DNA from: an uncultured Bacteroidales bacterium
GTDB lineage: Bacteria; Bacteroidota; Bacteroidia; Bacteroidales; F082
Direction of reading: 5' to 3'
NCBI GenBank assembly: GCA_947307415.1
Contig: CAMZJA010000020.1
Span: forward strand, 1 to 32,577
DNA: 32,577 bases
Below are positions 1-6,350 of this stretch, piece after piece. A model generated the notes under the pieces. The model was not told the DNA's origin and made no database searches. It was given only the letters and a program-made list of their open reading frames with translations. The stretch's first letter is position 1; every line of letters starts with the position of its first letter. Position numbers and translations under genes: made by a program.

Positions 1-412
1 TGCGGAGAGGTGTCAGTGACAATGAGACCAATGTGGCGATGCGGTCGCCTTCTTTAAGGTCAATCTTGCCTTTCAAAGCGTCACCGATCTTCTCGACTTT
101 ACCGAGAAGCATACCTCCTGAACCTGTACGACGGTTGCGGTGCTTGCCCTGCAGCTCAACGTTGAGGAACATTTCTTTCTTCACCTCTTCCATGATCTTT
201 TCCCCTGATGCGCCAGGACCTGCCTGCTGTTTTGCATAGTTGTGGATGTCGGTGAATGATGCTGAGTCGATATTCAAAGTCTGGACGTCAATCAAAATCT
301 CGTTGTCCCAGATTTCGTCCATGTTGTTGTCGAGTTTGTTAGCTGGTTGTGGAAGAACGCCTTTTGGTTCAATCACGCGGTGTGTACCGTATTTGTTACC
401 GTGTTTCTGCAT
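1..412 (-). CDS. kdd: L-erythro-3,5-diaminohexanoate dehydrogenase, N-terminal part (cut by window edge)
   Basis: This enzyme oxidatively deaminates 3,5-diaminohexanoate to 3-keto-5-aminohexanoate with NAD(P)+ in lysine fermentation. About 137 codons are visible, reading leftwards from an ATG at 412; the remainder lies left of the window. The start reads MQKHGNKYGTHRVIEPKGVL, followed by a stretch containing EIWDNEILIDVQTLNIDSAS and, later, TGSGGMLLGKVEKIGDALK, which I recognise as typical of Kdd. The nucleotide-binding domain is not reached. It lies 57 bp downstream of kce on the same strand, so it should be the fourth gene of the operon that starts with CoA-transferase subunit A. The identification rests on both the residues and the neighbours. 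The exact family length cannot be checked because the gene is truncated by the edge, not by mutation. Confidence 0.88.
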   Translation of the reverse strand, partial: MQKHGNKYGTHRVIEPKGVLPQPANKLDNNMDEIWDNEILIDVQTLNIDSASFTDIHNYAKQQAGPGASGEKIMEEVKKEMFLNVELQGKHRNRRTGSGGMLLGKVEKIGDALKGKIDLKEGDRIATLVSLSLTPLR

Positions 413-441
413 TTTTTTAAATTTTTATTTGTTATTAAATT

Positions 442-469
442 CTTTTAACTTTTCTCTTTTAACTTTTAA
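442..469 (-). repeat. Four tandem 7-bp repeats directly after the kce stop codon
   Basis: Read on the minus strand, the kce stop codon TAG is followed without a gap by TTAAAAG, TTAAAAG, AGAAAAG and TTAAAAG. The period is exactly 7 bp, and the AG of the stop codon continues the pattern. The array fills half of the kce-kdd spacer. Similar arrays follow two other TAG stops in this window (1713-1733 and 2538-2565). The function is unknown. Confidence 0.75.
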
Positions 470-1303
470 CTACTTTCTTGGTTTTAATCCTAAGATTTCT
501 CTTGCTTCATCTGATGTAGCGATTGGTCTGCCGAGTTCTTTTGCCAATCTCACGACTTTTTCAACTAATTCGCCGTTTGATTTTGCAAGAACGCCCTTCG
601 ACAGATAGAGGTTGTCCTCGAAGCCGACGCGCACGTTGCCGCCCATGGCGATTGCTGCTGCTGCCATTGGGAATGCGTTACGTCCGACGCCTGTCACTGT
701 CCATGTCGAGCCTGCCGGGATGCCGTTGACGAGCCAGCAGAGGTTTGCCACTGTTGCAGGTGTGCAGCCAGGAACGCCAAGCACGAAGTTGAACTGCATC
801 GGTGCGCCCGGGACTTCACCCTTGCGAGCCATGGTCAAAATAGTGTCAAGGTGACCCATTTCGAAGCATTCGTATTCAGGCTTGATGCCGCGCTCGATCA
901 TGCGTTTGCCGAAAGCGCGCATTGTTGGCATCGTGTTGTCGAAGATCTCATCGCCGAAGTTACATGTTCCGCAGTCGAGGGTTGCCATCTCAGGGCGTGG
1001 GTTTGTGTCAGTCGACTGGAGACGCTCGTCAGGTGTCATACCGACTGCACCGCCTGTCGAAGGAATCAAAATCACGTTAGGGCAAACTTTGAGGATAGCC
1101 TCTTCGCACTCCTGGAAACGGCCACGGTCCTGTGTAGGTGTGCCGTCGTCCCAGCGGACGTGAAGGTGAACGATAGCTGCGCCAGCATCGACTGCCGACT
1201 TAGCCTCGCGCACGATTTCCTCAACAGTATAAGGAACGTTTGGATTCTGTTCTTTTGTTACTTCTGCGCCGCAGATAGCAGCTGTAATTATCAGTTTATC
1301 CAT
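470..1303 (-). CDS. kce: 3-keto-5-aminohexanoate cleavage enzyme
   Basis: Kce condenses 3-keto-5-aminohexanoate with acetyl-CoA and releases acetoacetate and L-3-aminobutyryl-CoA, the carbon-splitting step of lysine fermentation. The protein has 277 aa, the normal length for this single-domain TIM-barrel BKACE family. The zinc-binding HxH motif is visible as VHLHVR (His46, His48), the PSTGG loop lies at residues 81-85, and the acidic GFEDN motif at 227-231 supplies the expected active-site Glu and Asp. The start is an ATG at 1303, only 2 bp after the kal stop, so the two are probably translated from one message. The gene ends in TAG and runs straight into heptamer repeats. BKACE relatives act on other beta-keto acids, but the flanking kal and kdd genes settle the substrate. 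Confidence 0.93.
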   Translation of the reverse strand: MDKLIITAAICGAEVTKEQNPNVPYTVEEIVREAKSAVDAGAAIVHLHVRWDDGTPTQDRGRFQECEEAILKVCPNVILIPSTGGAVGMTPDERLQSTDTNPRPEMATLDCGTCNFGDEIFDNTMPTMRAFGKRMIERGIKPEYECFEMGHLDTILTMARKGEVPGAPMQFNFVLGVPGCTPATVANLCWLVNGIPAGSTWTVTGVGRNAFPMAAAAIAMGGNVRVGFEDNLYLSKGVLAKSNGELVEKVVRLAKELGRPIATSDEAREILGLKPRK

Positions 1304-1305
1304 AA

Positions 1306-1704
1306 TTATTTATTTTTTCTTTGGCAATCTTTTGGTGTAACGCATGTGCCTGAAGCGCGGCAAACCAAGATAGGCTCGTCGAGCTCGTCAGCAGCTGATG
1401 GAGAGATGTCAGGACGGGCTACAGCAACCTTGCGGGCCTCAAACAACATGTGGCGCGATGTGTTGCCTTCACGGTCGATCCAACCTTCAGCTTCGATAAA
1501 GTCACCTGCATAGACAGGGGCTTTGAATTCAATCATGTCGTATGCGCAGAACAGACCTTCGTCGCCGTCACGCATAATCAAAAGTTCGGTAGCCACATCA
1601 CCGAAGAGGTGAACCATGTGAGCACCGTCAACCAAATTGCCACCGTAGTGAGCATCCTTCGCACTCATGCGAAGTCTAATCTTTGTTCTATATTCTTTTT
1701 CCAT
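1306..1704 (-). CDS. kal: 3-aminobutyryl-CoA ammonia-lyase
   Basis: Kal removes ammonia from L-3-aminobutyryl-CoA to give crotonyl-CoA, which can then be reduced to butyryl-CoA. The 132-aa product is a small hotdog-fold protein with the recognisable segments [17 protein letters not shown] and [21 protein letters not shown] start at the ATG at 1704 (MEKEYRTK). A TTG two codons upstream at 1708-1710 is in frame but a less likely start. The gene sits between CoA-transferase subunit A (29 bp away) and kce (2 bp away) and is probably cotranscribed with them. Hotdog proteins are diverse, so the call relies on both the sequence and the lysine-pathway neighbours. Confidence 0.9.
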   Translation of the reverse strand: MEKEYRTKIRLRMSAKDAHYGGNLVDGAHMVHLFGDVATELLIMRDGDEGLFCAYDMIEFKAPVYAGDFIEAEGWIDREGNTSRHMLFEARKVAVARPDISPSAADELDEPILVCRASGTCVTPKDCQRKNK

Positions 1705-1712
1705 TTTCAAAA

Positions 1713-1733
1713 TTTTTAACTTAAAACTTCAAA
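1713..1733 (-). repeat. Degenerate 7-bp tandem repeats after the CoA-transferase stop codon
   Basis: On the minus strand the TAG stop at 1734-1736 is followed by TTTGAAG, TTTTAAG and TTAAAAA, three imperfect units with a 7-bp period. They occupy the spacer in which the kal ribosome-binding region must lie. Taken alone this could be low-complexity AT-rich sequence. Its position and period match the arrays at 442-469 and 2538-2565. Confidence 0.5.
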
Positions 1734-2390
1734 CTATTTCTCAACATAGATTCCATCTACATAAATACCTGAAGCGTGAACATGCTCAGGAGCAATCTCT
1801 CCAACCTTCACGAGTTTCTCAGCCTCAACAACCACATAGTCGGCTGCTGTAGCCATCAATGGGTTGAAGTTGTTGGTTGTTCCGAGGAACACCATGTTAC
1901 CGAACTCATCAACGATGTTAGCGCGCAAGAAAGCGATGTCAGCCTTGAGAGGTTTCTCTAGGATGTAGTCTTTACCGTCGACTTTCACAATCTGCTTGCC
2001 GTCCTGCATGATGGTGCCGAGACCTGTTGGGGTGAGGACTCCGCCGAGACCTGCGCCGTAGGCTCTGATGCGCTCTGCCAATGTGCCCTGTGGTACATAT
2101 TCAACTTCAAGAGTACCGGCGTTCTTCTGTGCCGCTGTCTCCTTGTTGGTACCTGTGTGCGACACGATAGCTTTCTTCACCTGATGGTTAGCGACGAGCT
2201 TACCGTGAGCGATGTTGTCGTAAGCTGTATCGTTGGCGATGATGGTTAAATCTTTCACGCCTTTCTCAACGATTTTGTCGATGATTTGCACTGCGCTTCC
2301 CACTCCGAGGAATCCGCCGAACATAATTGTCATGCCGTCATGAACTTTCTCAACGGCCTGCTCCAATGTAATCTGCTTATTCATAGCCAT
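1734..2390 (-). CDS. atoD: Butyrate/acetoacetate CoA-transferase, subunit A
   Basis: This is the alpha subunit of a class I CoA-transferase that moves CoA between short-chain acids such as acetoacetate, acetate and butyrate. In lysine fermentation it activates the acetoacetate released by Kce. The 218-aa protein has the expected length. It carries the subunit-A features MIFGGFLGVG (residues 22-31; seen as IMFGGFLGVGS) and a late FLRANIVDEFGNMVFLGTT stretch typical of this subunit. A start at the second Met, two codons on, is also possible. It is the first gene of the operon, downstream of a good promoter at 2448-2478. Subunit B, which carries the catalytic glutamate, is normally an immediate neighbour but is absent here. 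It must lie further along the operon or elsewhere. Confidence 0.9.
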   Translation of the reverse strand: MAMNKQITLEQAVEKVHDGMTIMFGGFLGVGSAVQIIDKIVEKGVKDLTIIANDTAYDNIAHGKLVANHQVKKAIVSHTGTNKETAAQKNAGTLEVEYVPQGTLAERIRAYGAGLGGVLTPTGLGTIMQDGKQIVKVDGKDYILEKPLKADIAFLRANIVDEFGNMVFLGTTNNFNPLMATAADYVVVEAEKLVKVGEIAPEHVHASGIYVDGIYVEK

Positions 2391-2447
2391 TTATGTTTGA
2401 TTTGTTTAATTTTTAATTCAAATACCTATTTACAAAAAAGTTGCGCG

Positions 2448-2478
2448 CAAATTTACGGATTATTTTCCAATCCTGCAA
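2448..2478 (-). promoter_or_regulatory. Promoter of the lysine-fermentation operon
   Basis: On the minus strand a TTG (2478-2476) and a perfect TAnnTTTG box, TAAATTTG (2455-2448), are separated by 20 nt, the Bacteroidota housekeeping promoter layout. Transcription should start near 2441, giving a leader of about 50 nt before CoA-transferase subunit A. Confidence 0.65.
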
Positions 2479-2501
2479 GACATTATTAATAAATATTTTT
2501 A

Positions 2502-2532
2502 AATAAAAAAGGATGCCACTTTCATGACATCC
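2502..2532 (-). terminator. Intrinsic terminator after the SulP gene
   Basis: On the minus strand GGATGTC (2532-2526) pairs with GGCATCC (2517-2511), a 7-bp stem with one G-T pair and an 8-nt loop. A run of T follows immediately (2510-2505). It lies about 30 bp past the SulP stop codon, beyond the heptamer repeats, and separates that transcription unit from the lysine operon. Confidence 0.75.
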
Positions 2533-2537
2533 CAATA

Positions 2538-2565
2538 TCTAAAGTCTAAGGTCTAAAGTCTAATG
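2538..2565 (-). repeat. Four 7-bp tandem repeats overlapping the SulP stop codon
   Basis: On the plus strand the units are TCTAAAG, TCTAAGG, TCTAAAG and TCTAATG, with an ACTAACA variant continuing to 2572. Read on the coding strand, the TAG stop at 2562-2560 is itself part of the array, which continues as ACTTTAG, ACCTTAG, ACTTTAG. The array lies between the stop codon and the terminator hairpin. Confidence 0.75.
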
Positions 2566-4254
2566 ACTAACAATCTCCTCCGCTCTCTTCAGCGCAAAGT
2601 TGATATGCGAACAAACGTTCTCCTCACCGAGTTTCTTAATGAATCCAGCCTTCTCCAACGTTGCCCTCACATGCACGTTAACACCCGACAAAACAACAAT
2701 CATGCCGCGCTGCTTGCAAGTGTCGCAAAGCAATTCCAAATTATGAATTCCAGTGCTGTCGATAAACGACACCTTCCTCATCCTGATGATTCGCACCTTG
2801 TTCTCCTTACCCATAACCGACTTGTCAATATCATCGAATTTATTGGCAATTCCAAAGAAATATGGTCCATCAATCTCATACACTTCAACACCCTCCGGAA
2901 TATGAAGCTTCTCCTCACTGCTCATGGCCACATCGGTATTGTCGCCCGGGTCAATCTCCTCACTGAACGTACGGATAACAGTAGCCTCGTTGGTACGCTT
3001 CAGGAACAACGCTATTGAAGCGATAAGGCCGACCTCAATAGCTATTGTCAAGTCGAAAATAACAGTCAAAAGGAAAGTCACGATGAGCACGGCGAAATCA
3101 GACTTCGGGTTCTTCGCCAGCATCCTGAAGGTACGCCAACCGCTCATGTTGTACGAAACCATGATAAGCACTGCAGCCAAGCACGGCATAGGGATCAACC
3201 CTACCAGCTGCCCAAGCAGCAACAGCACCAAAAGCAACACCACAGCGTGAATAAGTCCCGCTACAGGCGTCTTGCCTCCGTTGTTGATATTCGTCATTGT
3301 ACGAGCAATGGCTCCTGTCGCCGGAATGCCACCAAACAAAGGACTTGCAATATTAGCGACACCCTGCGCGATAAGCTCTGTGTTGGAGTTGTGCTTGTCA
3401 CCAATCACACCGTCAGCAACCATTGCCGAAAGCAACGACTCAATAGCGCCTAACATTGCGATTGTGAACGCCGAAGGCGCCAAGTCAGTCATCAACTGAA
3501 TCAACGATTGGCCATCGGTAAGACCCAGACTCGGAAACTTCGGTGCAGGAATAGTAGTAGGCAGCTCATACAAATCGCCAATTTTAGTGATACTGTTCAC
3601 TACGTCCAAACGTTCCAACAGCCACACCACAAACGTCATCACAACAATTGCGACAAGCGAACCAGGAATCTTCTTCGAAATCTTCGGACTGTATATGATT
3701 ATCAACAAACTGGCAATACCTACGCCAAAAGCCCACCAGTTAACATGCGTAGCGTTCTGGAAATAACAAATCCATTTATCGATGAAATTCGCCGGCACAT
3801 TCTGAATGCCCAAGCCGAACATATCGTTCATCTGCGTCGAGAAAATCGTCAAGGCGATACCGCCGGTAAAGCCAACAACCACTGGGTATGGCACAAATTT
3901 AATGACGTTTCCCAATTTGAAGACGCCTATCAAAATCAACAAAATACCGGCCATGATGGTGGCTATCATCAAACCACCCAAACCGTGCTGCTGAATAATT
4001 CCGTAGATAATAACGATGAAAGCGCCTGTCGGACCGCCTATCTGCACCTTGCTGCCGCCCAAAAACGAGATGATAAATCCCGCAATGATAGCGGTAACAA
4101 GACCTTCTGTCGGGCCTACACCCGAAGCGATACCAAAAGCAATTGCCAAAGGCAACGCCACAATACCCACAATAATACCAGCCATAGCATCTGCCGAGAA
4201 CTGCTTCTTATCGTAATTTCTCAAGCAGGTAAAGAGTTTTGGACTAAAAACCAT
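2560..4254 (-). CDS. SulP family anion transporter with C-terminal STAS domain
   Basis: This integral inner-membrane transporter of the SulP/SLC26 family carries inorganic or small organic anions such as sulfate, bicarbonate or dicarboxylates; the substrate cannot be read from sequence. The 564-aa protein has the normal length. The N-terminal half starts with the conserved AMAGIIVGIVALPLAIAFGI segment and contains QIGGPTGAF near residue 72, followed by about a dozen hydrophobic helices. A cytoplasmic STAS domain occupies roughly residues 450-560 and includes the phosphorylatable-type segment SFIDSTGIHNLE. The start is an ATG at 4254, 18 bp after the Gre-like gene, so the two are probably cotranscribed. 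The stop codon lies inside a heptamer repeat array and is followed by a terminator. No carbonic anhydrase is adjacent. Confidence 0.92.
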   Translation of the reverse strand: MVFSPKLFTCLRNYDKKQFSADAMAGIIVGIVALPLAIAFGIASGVGPTEGLVTAIIAGFIISFLGGSKVQIGGPTGAFIVIIYGIIQQHGLGGLMIATIMAGILLILIGVFKLGNVIKFVPYPVVVGFTGGIALTIFSTQMNDMFGLGIQNVPANFIDKWICYFQNATHVNWWAFGVGIASLLIIIYSPKISKKIPGSLVAIVVMTFVVWLLERLDVVNSITKIGDLYELPTTIPAPKFPSLGLTDGQSLIQLMTDLAPSAFTIAMLGAIESLLSAMVADGVIGDKHNSNTELIAQGVANIASPLFGGIPATGAIARTMTNINNGGKTPVAGLIHAVVLLLVLLLLGQLVGLIPMPCLAAVLIMVSYNMSGWRTFRMLAKNPKSDFAVLIVTFLLTVIFDLTIAIEVGLIASIALFLKRTNEATVIRTFSEEIDPGDNTDVAMSSEEKLHIPEGVEVYEIDGPYFFGIANKFDDIDKSVMGKENKVRIIRMRKVSFIDSTGIHNLELLCDTCKQRGMIVVLSGVNVHVRATLEKAGFIKKLGEENVCSHINFALKRAEEIVSH

Positions 4255-4272
4255 TTTTCAATATTTACAAAA

Positions 4273-5313
4273 TTAATCTTTTGCAAAAATATCAAAATAT
4301 TCTTTATCCTCAGGAGTTTTCAATAAATTTTCGTCAGAATTCAAATTATAAACGTAAACAAGCTCTTTTTCGGTCTTCGTCTCCCGAACATACTGCTTTT
4401 TCAATTTTGGTTTAATCGCTGTAATTCCCAGCGTTTCCTGCATTTTACGCTTCAGCGTCTTCTCCGGCGTGTCGCCAAACGCCACATGCCACCAATATTT
4501 CCTAATCGTAACACCTTTATTATTAATGACATGCAGATGCACCGCCGGATGCAGTATCTTATTCCCCTTATGCAGCTCCATCTGCAACGCCCGCCCCACA
4601 ATAATTCCACGCTCATTCACCACCGGCAGAAATTCCATAATGTTTTCGTCAGGGGTGAAAAAATCTATAGAAACGCTGTCATTTCGAGCGCCTTCGGCGC
4701 GAGGAACCTCATCCTGCTTAACGATACTGACAGAAGGTGTCATTTCGAGCTTGTCGAGAAATCCTTTTTTAACGTTTTTGCTGTTTAAGATTTCTCCGCT
4801 TCGCTTCGCTTCGGTCGAAATGACAGCAGGTGTCAACTCCTGTTCCTCATACCAAATCCCTTGAACCTCAATCGTTTCCGTCCCTTTTGGCACCTTTATC
4901 TCAAACCTGTCCCCAACCTTCTTTCCCACCAACGCCTTAGCCACCGGCGAGATGAACGACAGCAAACCTTTCGAGAAATCAGCCTCGTCAACGCCGACAA
5001 TTCTCACTGTCCTGCCATTGTATTTCACATAAGCTCCGAAACTGACGGTTTCTTTATTGGCTTTGGTCATATCCACTTCCACCGCGGTATTAATACGAGC
5101 AATGAGCAGCTTCATCTTAGCATCGACAAAGTTGCTCATTATGTAATTCCCGCTTACAGTAACGCGTTCATTTTCAAGGCCTTCACGCTCTTTATTCAAA
5201 GCCGCCAGACCTTCTTTCGTCACGTAATTGGGCATGCCTTTCGGCAGATAAGCCCGCGGTGGCACCATCGGAATCTCTTCCTGGTCACCTTCTTTAATAA
5301 AACCCCTGCTCAT
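4273..5313 (-). CDS. Gre-like transcription factor fused to a degenerate NUDIX-like domain, with an in-frame repeat insertion
   Basis: The 346-aa protein has three parts. Residues 1-157 are GreA/GreB-like: the phylum-typical opening MSRGFIKEGDQEEIP, a short coiled coil, then an FKBP-like Gre C-terminal domain (VGKKVGDRFEIKVPKG near 129-144). Such proteins act in the RNA polymerase secondary channel, rescuing stalled complexes or modulating initiation. Residues about 162-214 are translated from a palindromic DNA repeat (4677-4825) and contain STEAKRSGEI and DEVPRAEGARND. Residues about 225-325 resemble IPP-isomerase-like NUDIX hydrolases (KILHPAVHLHVINNKG), but the NUDIX box is degenerate: where ALRREVREELGI is usual it reads TLKRKMQETLGI, with two acidic residues lost. 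Hydrolase activity is therefore doubtful. The ATG overlaps the stop of the 56-aa gene upstream (TAATG). Ordinary Gre proteins are about 160 aa. Confidence 0.8.
   Translation of the reverse strand: MSRGFIKEGDQEEIPMVPPRAYLPKGMPNYVTKEGLAALNKEREGLENERVTVSGNYIMSNFVDAKMKLLIARINTAVEVDMTKANKETVSFGAYVKYNGRTVRIVGVDEADFSKGLLSFISPVAKALVGKKVGDRFEIKVPKGTETIEVQGIWYEEQELTPAVISTEAKRSGEILNSKNVKKGFLDKLEMTPSVSIVKQDEVPRAEGARNDSVSIDFFTPDENIMEFLPVVNERGIIVGRALQMELHKGNKILHPAVHLHVINNKGVTIRKYWWHVAFGDTPEKTLKRKMQETLGITAIKPKLKKQYVRETKTEKELVYVYNLNSDENLLKTPEDKEYFDIFAKD
4677..4825. repeat. Dispersed palindromic repeat pair inserted inside a coding region
   Basis: Two adjacent units are present. Unit B (4738-4825, 88 bp) has perfect 11-bp inverted ends, TGTCATTTCGA and TCGAAATGACA, and an inner GAGAAATC/GATTTCTC pair, so it could fold as a long hairpin. 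Unit A (4677-4732) begins with the same TGTCATTTCGA, contains the GCGCCTTCGGCGC palindrome and ends in a weaker CTGACA. I recognise this as a non-autonomous repeat common in Bacteroidota genomes. No transposase is encoded here. The reading frame of the Gre-NUDIX gene crosses both units without a stop. Confidence 0.85.
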
Positions 5314-5483
5314 TAGTTAAGCATCATGTCAACAGCGCCAATCTTAGTGTTTGCACACTCGTAAGTGGCGGCGTATTGAAGAATCGTGTTCAACGTTCTG
5401 CGGCTCGGCTTCATTTCGGCGCACATATCCTGCAACGCCTCTTTTACTTCATCTTCAAATAACAGTGTAGAGTTTAATGTCAT
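5313..5483 (-). CDS. Small 56-aa protein translationally coupled to the Gre-like gene
   Basis: An ORF from the ATG at 5483 to the TAA at 5315-5313 encodes 56 residues, beginning MTLNSTLLFEDEVKEALQDM and ending in GAVDMMLN. It is predicted mostly helical, has no signal peptide or membrane segment, and contains two cysteines. Its stop codon shares one base with the ATG of the Gre-NUDIX gene (TAATG), which suggests coupled translation and a linked role. I do not recognise a named family. The composition, the SRRT-type basic patch at residues 27-30 and the coupling make it look like a genuine gene, not chance. No convincing promoter was seen upstream. Confidence 0.65.
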   Translation of the reverse strand: MTLNSTLLFEDEVKEALQDMCAEMKPSRRTLNTILQYAATYECANTKIGAVDMMLN

Positions 5484-5577
5484 AGGCACTCGATTTCGTT
5501 TATATTTTGAAATCTAAACGCCAGTCAACACCGTTTTATTTTACATAAGTAAAAAAATTGTTAATAAATTTTAACAT

Positions 5578-6165
5578 TTACCTCACCGTAAGCTGCAAGT
5601 TCTTGGTTTGCACCATCTTACGAAGATTTATCAAAGCATAACGCATGCGTCCGAGTGCCGTGTTGATACTCACATTCGTGGCATCGGCAATCTCCTTGAA
5701 CGACATGTCGGCATACATTCTCATGGTCAAAACCTCACGCTGCTCCTCAGGCAGATACTCCACCATCTTGCGGATGTCGTCATGAATCTGCTCAGTGATG
5801 AGCTGCTCCTCTATCGAAGGATCTGTAAATCTTGCATTGTCAAGCATATCGTAGTCCTCCTTCGTCGGGTCGACCATCGGCAGTCTCTTCGCCTTGCGGA
5901 AATAATCTATAATAAGGTTGTGCGCGATACGCATGGCAAACTGAATGAATTTACCTTCCTCTTTATATGCTCCGGCCTTGATGGTGCGGATAATCTTTAA
6001 AAATGTATCCTGGAAAATATCATCAGCAAGCTGCTTATCCTTGACAAGCATCAACACATACGAATATACTTTGTTCTGGTAACGATCAACCAATAATTCA
6101 AAACTTGCGACGTCACCGTTTTGATAACGTTGCACAAGTTCCTTGTCGTTTAATACTTCAGACAT
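5578..6165 (-). CDS. RNA polymerase sigma factor, ECF subfamily
   Basis: A 195-aa sigma-70 family factor of the extracytoplasmic-function type directs RNA polymerase to a specific promoter set. Region 2 lies at about residues 20-95, with the core-binding DDIFQDTFLKI and the DNA-melting segment FAMRIAHNLIIDYFRKAKR. Region 4 lies at about 135-185, with LPEEQREVLTMRMYADMSFK and the helix-turn-helix IADATNVSINTALGRMRYAL. No anti-sigma gene follows, unlike the FecI/FecR pairs common in the phylum, so it is an orphan ECF factor whose control must be elsewhere. The start ATG at 6165 has an unusually strong purine-rich site (GGGGGA) that can be paired into a hairpin at 6172-6202. It is divergent from uvrA. 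Confidence 0.93.
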   Translation of the reverse strand: MSEVLNDKELVQRYQNGDVASFELLVDRYQNKVYSYVLMLVKDKQLADDIFQDTFLKIIRTIKAGAYKEEGKFIQFAMRIAHNLIIDYFRKAKRLPMVDPTKEDYDMLDNARFTDPSIEEQLITEQIHDDIRKMVEYLPEEQREVLTMRMYADMSFKEIADATNVSINTALGRMRYALINLRKMVQTKNLQLTVR

Positions 6166-6168
6166 AAG

Positions 6169-6202
6169 TCCCCCTTTTTTAAGGTTTTACAATCAAAAAG
6201 GG
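6169..6202 (-). promoter_or_regulatory. Leader hairpin that can cover the sigma-factor ribosome-binding site
   Basis: On the minus strand CCCTTTTT (6202-6195) is complementary to AAAAAGGG (6179-6172), with a 15-nt loop. The 3' arm contains most of the GGGGGA motif (6174-6169) that lies three bases before the ATG. If it forms, the hairpin would hide the start site. Only the complementarity is seen; regulation is inferred. Confidence 0.45.
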
Positions 6203-6271
6203 TAAATTTTATTCGATAGAGTCTCTCCTATTTTTTACTGGTTGAACAATAGTTTATGTCTAAATTTTTTG

Positions 6272-6303
6272 CAAATATACAACATTTTTCAATACGTTCC
6301 AAA
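6272..6303 (-). promoter_or_regulatory. Promoter of the ECF sigma-factor gene
   Basis: On the minus strand TTTG (6303-6300) and TATATTTG (6279-6272) are 20 nt apart, matching the Bacteroidota consensus. The start point would be near 6265, giving a leader of about 100 nt. Confidence 0.65.
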
Positions 6304-6312
6304 AAAATTTTG

Positions 6313-6320
6313 TATTTTCG
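6313..6320 (+). promoter_or_regulatory. Likely -7 box of the uvrA promoter
   Basis: TATTTTCG differs from TAnnTTTG at one position and lies 30 bp before the uvrA ATG at 6351. The upstream element is poorly defined. It sits back-to-back with the sigma-factor promoter, whose TTTG element is at 6300-6303. Confidence 0.4.
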
Positions 6321-6350
6321 TGCAATTTTTTTGAGGTATCATAGTTGCAG

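Noticed and set aside
851..1513. 220-codon plus-strand frame across kce and kal
   Set aside because: It is antisense to two well-identified enzymes, and its sequence resembles no protein family.
442..2565. Heptamer repeats as CRISPR or minisatellite array
   Set aside because: Units are 7 bp with no spacers and only three or four copies, and no cas genes are present.
3508..4326. Long open frame on the plus strand opposite the SulP gene
   Set aside because: It lies almost wholly antisense to SulP, has no domain-like content and is rich in His/Asn/Arg, as expected from the reverse of a membrane protein gene.
4677..4825. Insertion sequence in the Gre-like gene
   Set aside because: It has terminal inverted repeats but no transposase, and it is too short. 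It is treated as a non-autonomous repeat.
5578..6165. FecI-type iron-regulation sigma system
   Set aside because: No FecR-like anti-sigma or TonB receptor gene is adjacent, so only an orphan ECF factor is claimed.
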